Part shown: positions 57,806-64,000 of the stretch, piece after piece
Layout of the letters: every line of letters begins with the position of its first letter
Position numbering within the stretch: the stretch's first letter is position 1
NCBI RefSeq assembly: GCF_014200755.1
Contig: NZ_JACHCM010000005.1
Location: 186,001-250,000, forward strand
Source of the DNA: Rhodanobacter sp. ANJX3
Lineage (GTDB): Bacteria; Pseudomonadota; Gammaproteobacteria; Xanthomonadales; Rhodanobacteraceae
Direction of reading: 5' to 3'
DNA: 64,000 bases
The notes under the pieces: model-generated
The model's input: the letters and a program-made list of their open reading frames with translations, nothing else
Databases searched by the model: none
What the model was told of the DNA's origin: nothing
Made by a program: the position numbers and the translations under genes

Positions 57806-58999
57806 TTAGTGCGCGGCGACCGCGTAGCCCTTCAGCTTCTGCGCGAAATCCTGCAGCGCGCGGATACCGCTTTCCTCGGCTTCGCGGATCCACTGCTGCA
57901 GTCCGTGCAGGGCCTGATCGGCGCCGCGCTGCTCCATCAACGCCGCGAGGCGATTGCGGAAGTCGTACACCGTGCTCAGCGTGGGGCGCTTAGCCAGCGC
58001 CGCCTGCAGGTGATCGCGGCCTTCGTTGTCGAGCCAGCGACCGCCGTCGGCCAGCGCGCGGCGCAGGCGACGCGGTACGGCCTTGAGGCTTTCGCCGGCA
58101 TGCTGCGCTTCCTCACCGATCGTGGGCACGATCACACCACGATAGAAATCCGTCATGGCCTGGAAGCGATGGGTCAGCACGGCGCGCAGCGTGTCGGCAT
58201 CCGGTAGCGGCACGTTCGGACGCACGTCCAGCGACGGCGCCACACGCAGCACCTTGGCCAGACCGATGGCGCGCAGGCCGCAGATCGCGGCCCAGCCGAT
58301 GTCGAACTCCCACTTGCGCAGGGCGAACTTGGCCGAGCTGGGGAAAGCGTGGTGGTTGTTGTGCAGCTCTTCGCCGCCGATCCAGAACGCCCACGGAATC
58401 AGGTTGCGGGCGGTGTCGGCGCTCTCGAAGTTGCGGTAACCCCACCAGTGGCCGATGCCGTTGACGAAGCCGGCCGCCCAGAATGGGATCCAGATCATCT
58501 GGATCGCCCAGATGGCCGCACCAATGACGCCGAACAGGGCGAGATTGATCAGCAGCATCAGGGTCGGGCCCCAATAGGGATGGGCGCCATAAACATGGTT
58601 TTCGACCCAGTCGTCCGGCGTGCCGCGGCCGTACTGCTCCATGTCCTGTTTGGAATAGCAGGCCTCGCGATATAGCGAGACGCCGTCCCAGAACACCTTC
58701 TTGATGCCGTAGATCATCGGGCTATGCGGGTCGTCGACCGTCTCGACCTTGGCGTGGTGCTTACGATGCACGGCCACCCACTCGCGCGTCACCATGCCGG
58801 TACTGATCCAGCCCCAGAAGCGGAAGAAATGCGCCAGCGCCGGATGAAAATCCACGCCGCGGTGAGTCTGGCTGCGGTGCAGATACAGCGTCACCGTGAA
58901 GATGGTGAGCTGGGTCGCGACCAGCAGGTAGATCAACATGTCGCCCCAGCTTGCGCCGGTGACACCGTTGTTGAGGAAATTCAGCACCGCGTCGAGCAT
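57806..58999 (-). CDS. Membrane fatty acid desaturase (acyl-CoA/acyl-lipid delta9 type)
   Basis: Oxygen-dependent desaturase of 397 residues. The three iron-binding histidine boxes are HRSQTH, HRKHH and ELHNNHH, spaced as in delta9 desaturases. Four membrane segments separate them. The C-terminal 130 residues are soluble and rich in Ala, Arg and Leu. A desaturase of this type adjusts membrane fluidity. The start ATG 58999 was chosen over a TTG at 59011. It points to an aerobic lifestyle. Confidence 0.92.
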   Translation of the reverse strand: MLDAVLNFLNNGVTGASWGDMLIYLLVATQLTIFTVTLYLHRSQTHRGVDFHPALAHFFRFWGWISTGMVTREWVAVHRKHHAKVETVDDPHSPMIYGIKKVFWDGVSLYREACYSKQDMEQYGRGTPDDWVENHVYGAHPYWGPTLMLLINLALFGVIGAAIWAIQMIWIPFWAAGFVNGIGHWWGYRNFESADTARNLIPWAFWIGGEELHNNHHAFPSSAKFALRKWEFDIGWAAICGLRAIGLAKVLRVAPSLDVRPNVPLPDADTLRAVLTHRFQAMTDFYRGVIVPTIGEEAQHAGESLKAVPRRLRRALADGGRWLDNEGRDHLQAALAKRPTLSTVYDFRNRLAALMEQRGADQALHGLQQWIREAEESGIRALQDFAQKLKGYAVAAH

Positions 59000-59175
59000 G
59001 AGAGACACCAAGAGGTAGTGAGTCAGATGAGTCTAGATGGCGAATCCCGTACTCGCCAGCATGGTCTCACCATAATAGTAACAGCTGGTCAAGCGAGAGG
59101 ATGTGAAAAAGGTATATGGCGCCGCCATGCTCGCCACCTGTTGTTTAACCATGGTGTCGCGATGACAATCAGGCA

Positions 59176-59937
59176 ATGACCGCCAACACCCGATCGTCAG
59201 CTCCTGTTCTGCAACTGGACCATCTCACCCGCCGCCGCGCCGGTCGCCGCGCCGTCGAAGGCCTCAACCTTCAACTACAGCCGGGCCAGGTGCTGGGGCT
59301 GCTGGGGGTCAACGGCGCCGGCAAGTCGACCACGCTGTCGATGATCGCCGGCGCCTTGCGCCCTGACAGTGGCGGCATCCAGCTGAACGGCGAGGATTTT
59401 CTGGAATATCCCGAGCTGGCGAGCCGACTGATCGGCTGGCTGCCCGAGCGTGCGCCGCTGTGGCCTGAACTGACCGTCGGCGAACACCTCGACGCCCACG
59501 GCCGCCTTCGCGGACTCAAAGGCGCGGCGCTTCGCGAGGCCCGAACGGCGATCATTGAACGACTGGAACTGCAGCCGCTGGCGCATCGCCTGGCCGGCGT
59601 GCTCTCGCAGGGCCAGCGTCAGCGCCTCGGGCTGGCCTGCGCCCTGCTGCACCGCCCGGCCCTGCTCGTGCTGGACGAGCCGGCCAACGCGCTCGATCCG
59701 GTACAGGTTGCCGCCTTGCGCTCAGTGATACGCGAACAGGCGGCGAGCGGCACGGCGGTGATCCTGTCCACGCACCTGCTGACCGAAGTCACCGCCGTCT
59801 GCGACCGTGTCGCCATCCTGCATGAGGGCACCCTGCGCCACGACGGCCTCGTGCATGGCGACGATCATGGGGCGCTGGAGCGAACCTTCTTCGACATCGC
59901 CATGCACGGCAACGCCGGCGCGGCGCGCGCCGCATGA
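59176..59937 (+). CDS. ABC transporter ATPase, GldA-like
   Basis: A 253-residue ATPase with Walker A GVNGAGKST, signature LSQGQRQRLGLACALL, Walker B LLVLDEPANALD and H-loop STHLLTEV. It is first in a four-gene operon whose members match the GldA/F/G proteins needed for gliding in Bacteroidetes, but related operons are common in non-gliding proteobacteria. Its stop overlaps the next start (ATGA). Confidence 0.9.
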   Translation: MTANTRSSAPVLQLDHLTRRRAGRRAVEGLNLQLQPGQVLGLLGVNGAGKSTTLSMIAGALRPDSGGIQLNGEDFLEYPELASRLIGWLPERAPLWPELTVGEHLDAHGRLRGLKGAALREARTAIIERLELQPLAHRLAGVLSQGQRQRLGLACALLHRPALLVLDEPANALDPVQVAALRSVIREQAASGTAVILSTHLLTEVTAVCDRVAILHEGTLRHDGLVHGDDHGALERTFFDIAMHGNAGAARAA

Positions 59938-60704
59938 GTTCTTTTGGAACGAATACCTCCGCCGTGGCGCGGCTGGAATGGCGTCGCCTGATCGTGCGCC
60001 CGCTGGCCTGGGTGCTGGCCGCCATCACGCTGGCCTGGCTGGCGTGGAACTTCACCCTGCTGATGGGTACCTTTCTCTCGTCGCAGATGCAGCGCGCGGC
60101 GCTGCCCGATAGTCCGGGCTTTACCGACCTGGTGGCCGTACCGTTGCTGGCCCAGCTGGTCCAACTCGGCTTTATGGTGGTGCCGCTGCTGACCATGTCG
60201 GTAATCGCCGGCGAGCGGCGTAGCGGCACGCTGCCGCTGCTGTTCGCCGCAGGCGTGACGGCCTCGCGCATCGTGCTTGGCAAATATCTGGCCGTGTTGG
60301 GATGGCTGCTGCTGTGGCTGCTGCTGACGCTGGCGATGCCGCTGGCACTGGCTCATCTCGTCAACCTCGACTGGGGCAAGCTGGCCGCGGCCACGCTGGG
60401 ACTCATTCTGACGCTCGCCGCGCTGGCGGCGTTGGGCATCGCCTGCTCGACGTTTGCTTCGCACCCGGCGATCGCCGCGGCCGCCGCGCTGGTGATCACG
60501 CTGGCGCTGTGGTACGTCAACCTGGGTGCACAGATGGCCGGGATCAACGGCGGCGCCATTAACTGGCTGGCCATGAGTTCGCATCTCCAGCCGATGCTGC
60601 GCGGGCTGGTGTCGACCACGGACATCGTCTGGTTCTTGCTGCTGATCGCGGTGTCGCTGACCCTGGCCACGCAGCGACTGTCCGCCGAAAGGGAGCGCGG
60701 CTGA
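59934..60704 (+). CDS. ABC transporter permease, GldF-like
   Basis: A 256-residue membrane protein with six hydrophobic segments of the ABC-2 superfamily. The region MSVIAGERRSGTLPLLFAAG is the conserved cytoplasmic loop. It overlaps both neighbours, so the operon is translationally coupled. Confidence 0.88.
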   Translation: MSSFGTNTSAVARLEWRRLIVRPLAWVLAAITLAWLAWNFTLLMGTFLSSQMQRAALPDSPGFTDLVAVPLLAQLVQLGFMVVPLLTMSVIAGERRSGTLPLLFAAGVTASRIVLGKYLAVLGWLLLWLLLTLAMPLALAHLVNLDWGKLAAATLGLILTLAALAALGIACSTFASHPAIAAAAALVITLALWYVNLGAQMAGINGGAINWLAMSSHLQPMLRGLVSTTDIVWFLLLIAVSLTLATQRLSAERERG

Positions 60705-62059
60705 TGCGCACTTTGTTTAGACGTCTGGACGGCTGGCTGTTTGCGCTGATCCTTTTACTCGTAGCCGGCGCTGTGGGCTACCTCAGCACGCGCATTTTTC
60801 ACGAGTCGGACTGGACCGCCAACGGGCGCAGCAGCCTGTCGCCGGAAAGCCGCGCGGTGCTCGCCACGCTCGACGGTCCGGTGGACATCGTCAGCTACGC
60901 CAATCCGCAGGGCGACCTGCGCCAGACCGTGGCCGGTTATCTGCAGCGCTATCAGCAGGTGAAGCCCGATCTGACGCTGCGTTTCGTCGACCCGCAGCTG
61001 GACCCGGCAAAGATGCGCGAGCTGGGCATCACCGTGGATGGCGCGCTGATCGTCCACTACCGCGGCCGCGAGCAGCGGCTGGATGAGCTGTCCGAAAGAA
61101 GTCTCACCAATGCGCTGGAGCGCCTGGTGCGCGGCAACGACCGCATCGTGGCCTTCGTCACCGGCGACGACGAGCGACGCGCCGACGGCAAGGCCAACGC
61201 CGACCTCGGCACCTTCATGGCACAGCTGGAAGGTCGTGGCATGCGCGCCGTGCCGCTCAACTTTTCGCAGGTCTCAGCGGTGCCGGAACACACCGATCTG
61301 GTGGTGCTTGCCAGCCCGACCCTGCCCTTGCCACCCGGCGCGGTGCAGGCACTGGTGACTTATGTCCAGAATGGGGGCAACCTGCTGTGGCTGACCGAAC
61401 CGGGCAACAGCGATCTGGGGCTCGGCCCGCTATCCGCCGCGCTGAGCGTTCGGGTATTGCCAGGCGTGCTGGTCGATGGCTCGGGTGCCGCGCTGGGTCT
61501 GAAGGATCCCCGCATGATTGCGCTCGGCGACTACGTGCCCAATGCCATCACTCGCGGTTTTACGCTGACCACGCTGTTTCCGCAGGTGTCGGCGCTGGCG
61601 CAGATCGCGCAGGGCGATTGGGCCGTGCATGCCTTCCTGCGCTCCAGTCCGCAGAGCTGGACCGAGTTCAAGCCGATCGACAACAGCCAGCCTTCGGAAA
61701 TTCGCTTCGATGCGGCCTCCGGTGAGTTGAAGGGCCCGCTGGATTTCGGCTTTGCCCTGAGCCGGCTCTCACCGAGCCCGGACAAGAGCGAGCAGCGCGT
61801 GGTGGTGATCGGCGACGGCGATTTTCTTTCCAACAGCTTCCTCGGCAACGGCGGCAACCGTGCGCTGGGCGAACGCGTGTTCGACTGGCTGCTCGGTGAC
61901 GACAAGCTGGTCGACCTGCCGCCGCGCGGCGCACCGGACCGGATCATGCAGATCTCGCAGGGCGAGCTCAGCGCGGTGAGCGTCGGCTTTCTGATCGTGC
62001 TGCCGGTGCTGTTGCTGCTGATCGGCACGCTCATCGTGTGGCGCCGGCGGCGGCGTTGA
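60704..62059 (+). CDS. ABC auxiliary protein, GldG-like
   Basis: A 451-residue protein with an N-terminal membrane segment (LFALILLLVAGAVGYLSTR), a periplasmic domain with the GldG signature DGPVDIVSYANPQGDLRQTV and VVLASPTLPLPPGAVQALV, and a C-terminal membrane segment (LIVLPVLLLLIGTLIVW) ending RRRRR. Its start overlaps the permease stop (TGATG). Confidence 0.88.
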   Translation: MRTLFRRLDGWLFALILLLVAGAVGYLSTRIFHESDWTANGRSSLSPESRAVLATLDGPVDIVSYANPQGDLRQTVAGYLQRYQQVKPDLTLRFVDPQLDPAKMRELGITVDGALIVHYRGREQRLDELSERSLTNALERLVRGNDRIVAFVTGDDERRADGKANADLGTFMAQLEGRGMRAVPLNFSQVSAVPEHTDLVVLASPTLPLPPGAVQALVTYVQNGGNLLWLTEPGNSDLGLGPLSAALSVRVLPGVLVDGSGAALGLKDPRMIALGDYVPNAITRGFTLTTLFPQVSALAQIAQGDWAVHAFLRSSPQSWTEFKPIDNSQPSEIRFDAASGELKGPLDFGFALSRLSPSPDKSEQRVVVIGDGDFLSNSFLGNGGNRALGERVFDWLLGDDKLVDLPPRGAPDRIMQISQGELSAVSVGFLIVLPVLLLLIGTLIVWRRRRR

Positions 62060-62062
62060 AGG

Positions 62063-62554
62063 ATGCGTCGTTCCGTTCGCAAACGCCTTCTTTTATTGCT
62101 TGCTGCGGCCGCTGTGCTGGCCTTCGCGGCGTGGCAATGGCGACAGGAAAATCGCGAAGCACCCGGCACCCTGCTGGCACTGGAGCCATCCGCCATTTCG
62201 CACGTTGAAGTGCATACCGGCAATGCGCCGACCGAGCATTACGCCAAGCGGGACGGGCACTGGTACCGCATCGACGGTGCCGCCGTGCGCGCCGACGACG
62301 GGCGCCTTGGCGAGCTCACCGAAACGGCAGCCGCTCCGGTACTGCGCTGGCGCCCAGCCAGCGATTTCGATCCCGCCCGCATCGGCCTGACGCCGCCCAG
62401 TGCCACCCTGGCACTGGACGGCCACTCGCTGGATTTTGGCGAGATATCGGTCACCGGCCCGCAGTGCTACGTGCGCGTGGACGGGCGCGTGGCGCTAGTA
62501 TCGGTTCGCTATATGCCCCGAGCATCACGCGGCCAGGCCGGCAAGCTACCTTAG
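62063..62554 (+). CDS. Small DUF4340-like membrane-anchored protein
   Basis: A 163-residue protein with an N-terminal membrane anchor (LLLLAAAAVLAFAAWQW) and an exported domain resembling the start of DUF4340 proteins, which are the fourth member of Gld-like ABC operons. It is shorter than usual members. It starts three bases after the GldG-like stop. Confidence 0.72.
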   Translation: MRRSVRKRLLLLLAAAAVLAFAAWQWRQENREAPGTLLALEPSAISHVEVHTGNAPTEHYAKRDGHWYRIDGAAVRADDGRLGELTETAAAPVLRWRPASDFDPARIGLTPPSATLALDGHSLDFGEISVTGPQCYVRVDGRVALVSVRYMPRASRGQAGKLP

Positions 62555-62617
62555 CTTCACCTTGCGCGGCGCAGTGTGCGCCCCATCTTTCATGCACCGA
62601 CAGCAGGAGTCCGACCC

Positions 62618-64000
62618 ATGGCCACGCCCGTCAAACGCAAACCGGCAGCAAGCAAAAAAACAGCGGCTAAATCCGCCACGAAGACCGTTTCCAAAAAAGC
62701 AGTTGCCAAGAAAAGCATCGCCGCCAAAAAAGTCGCTAGCAAAAACGCTGCCTCGACCGGCAAGGGCGTAATTGGCGTGGTCGGCATGGCGGTGATGGGC
62801 CGCAATCTGGCGTTGAATATCGAAAGCCGCGGTCACGTGGTGTCGATCTTCAACCGCAGTCGCGAGAAGACTGACGAAGTCCTCAAGGACAACCCGGGCG
62901 CCAAGTTCGTCCCCAGCTACACGATCGAAAAGTTTGTCGCCTCGCTGGAAAAGCCGCGGCGCATTTTGCTGATGGTGCAGGCGGGCGCGGGTACCGATGC
63001 GGTGATCGCCGAGCTGAAGCCCCTGCTGAGCAAGGGCGACGTGCTGATCGATGGCGGCAACACCTTTTTCAAGGACACCATCCGGCGTAACCAGGAGCTG
63101 GCCAAGGCCGGCATCCACTTCATCGGCACCGGCGTTTCCGGCGGTGAGGAGGGCGCGCTGCACGGCCCATCCATCATGCCCGGCGGTCCGCGCGATGCGT
63201 ACGATCTGGTCGAACCCATCCTCACCGAAATCGCCGCCAAAGCGCCTGATGGCGCGCCGTGCGTGGCTTATATGGGCGACGACGGCGCCGGCCATTACGT
63301 GAAGATGGTGCACAACGGTATCGAATACGGCGATATGCAGCTCATCGCGGAAAGCTATTCCGTGCTCAAGCACGTGCTGGGTCTGTCCAACAAGGAGCTG
63401 ACCAAGGTCTACCGCAAATGGAACGAGGGCGAGCTCGACAGCTACCTGATCGAGATCACCACGACCATCTTCCAAAAGAAGGACGAGGAAACCGGCAAGG
63501 ACCTGGTCGACGTGATTCTCGACCGCGCCGCGCAGAAGGGCACCGGCAAGTGGACCAGCCAGAGCGCACTCGATCTCGGCGTGCCGCTGCCGCTGATTAC
63601 CGAAGCGGTGTTTGCGCGCGTGCTGTCCTCGCTGAAGGATGAACGCGTGGCCGCGAGTAATTATCTGCATGGCCCGAAAGCCAAGGCGTTCAAGGGCGAT
63701 CGCAAGGCCTTCATCGAGTCGGTGCGCCGTGCGCTGTATCTGAGCAAGATCGTCTCCTACGCGCAGGGCTTCGCCCAGCTGCGTGCGGCCGCCGAGGAGT
63801 ACCAGTGGAAGCTCGATTACGGCACCATCGCCAAGATCTGGCGCGGCGGCTGCATCATTCGCGCGCGCTTTCTGCAGGACATCACCGACGCCTACAAGCA
63901 CGACGACAAGCTGGCCAACCTGCTGCTGGCGCCGACGTTCGGCAAGATCGCGCAGAAGTACCAGGAGGCCTTGCGCGAAGTCGTGGCCACGGCCGTGCGC
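62618..64000 (+). CDS. gnd: 6-phosphogluconate dehydrogenase with Lys/Ala-rich N-terminal tail, 3' end beyond window
   Basis: Oxidative decarboxylation of 6-phosphogluconate in the pentose phosphate pathway. From residue 49 on it is a normal Gnd: the NADP fold motif [33 protein letters not shown], the substrate loop [20 protein letters not shown] and [17 protein letters not shown]. Before this lie 48 residues composed almost only of Lys, Ala, Ser, Thr and Val (for example [20 protein letters not shown]), like the tail of histone H1. No ATG, GTG or TTG occurs between 62618 and the fold, so the tail is translated. The gene is open at the window edge. Confidence 0.96.
   Translation, partial: MATPVKRKPAASKKTAAKSATKTVSKKAVAKKSIAAKKVASKNAASTGKGVIGVVGMAVMGRNLALNIESRGHVVSIFNRSREKTDEVLKDNPGAKFVPSYTIEKFVASLEKPRRILLMVQAGAGTDAVIAELKPLLSKGDVLIDGGNTFFKDTIRRNQELAKAGIHFIGTGVSGGEEGALHGPSIMPGGPRDAYDLVEPILTEIAAKAPDGAPCVAYMGDDGAGHYVKMVHNGIEYGDMQLIAESYSVLKHVLGLSNKELTKVYRKWNEGELDSYLIEITTTIFQKKDEETGKDLVDVILDRAAQKGTGKWTSQSALDLGVPLPLITEAVFARVLSSLKDERVAASNYLHGPKAKAFKGDRKAFIESVRRALYLSKIVSYAQGFAQLRAAAEEYQWKLDYGTIAKIWRGGCIIRARFLQDITDAYKHDDKLANLLLAPTFGKIAQKYQEALREVVATAVR

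Overview
The window is GC-rich chromosomal DNA of a gammaproteobacterium, most likely of the Lysobacterales (Xanthomonadales), family Rhodanobacteraceae (Rhodanobacter/Dyella/Frateuria-like). This is inferred from gene content: rhlB divergent from trxA-rho, a Rho with a very long N-terminal extension, a plant-type GshA, an MdtABC-like pump with a NodT-type outer-membrane factor, and a TonB-receptor style common in that order. Most of the window is housekeeping DNA. The exception is about 22 kb (roughly 13.1-35.2 kb) that reads as one accessory system for quinoprotein alcohol oxidation.

Layout. 1-1429: a two-component system whose kinase runs off the left edge. 1519-2376: rpoH, with a near-perfect CIRCE operator just upstream. 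2810-12020: a four-gene RND efflux operon. 12331-12744: a small SRPBCC protein. 13108-34864: the alcohol-oxidation island. 34980-35222: a relic of a second MoxJ/XoxJ-like gene. 35216-38625: ung, a tandem-receiver protein and ftsEX. 38801-43664: rhlB, trxA and rho. 43884-47719: gshA, pyrC and hemB, with dispersed repeats between them. 47939-51389: an S53 peptidase, glucokinase and a HAD phosphatase. 51458-56907: an SNF2-type ATPase, gpsA, secB, then rpmB-rpmG behind a structured leader. 57174-58999: a DCC-family protein and a desaturase. 59176-62554: a Gld-like ABC operon. 62618 to the right edge: gnd with a histone-like Lys/Ala-rich tail.

The island. A periplasmic PQQ alcohol dehydrogenase carries the Asp-Tyr-Asp signature of lanthanide-dependent (XoxF-type) enzymes. 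Around it are two c-type cytochromes, one fused to EF-hands; a MoxJ/XoxJ-like binding protein fused to ankyrin repeats; the PQQ-associated binding protein, beta-propeller, ATPase and ABC-2 permease set; a second, NitT/TauT-type ABC transporter; a TonB-dependent receptor; and a NarX-type kinase with a LuxR-type regulator. Glutathione-dependent formaldehyde oxidation (gfa, frmA) completes it. The simplest reading is alcohol (possibly methanol) oxidation in the periplasm with electrons passed to cytochromes, and formaldehyde oxidised in the cytoplasm through glutathione. S-formylglutathione hydrolase, formate dehydrogenase and PQQ synthesis genes are not in the window.

Regulation. The island encodes an AcoR-like sigma54 activator. 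The upstream regions of xoxF and frmA, about 12 kb apart, share one layout read directly from the sequence: a -24/-12 promoter with GG-N10-GC spacing; an IHF-like site beginning 27 bp upstream of the -24 box; a first 18-bp dyad of form TGT-N2-CG-N4-CG-N2-ACA 70-71 bp upstream; and a second, looser dyad 22-24 bp further out. The two proximal dyads share a 13-bp core. I infer a sigma54 regulon linking alcohol oxidation to formaldehyde detoxification; this is the strongest new observation here.
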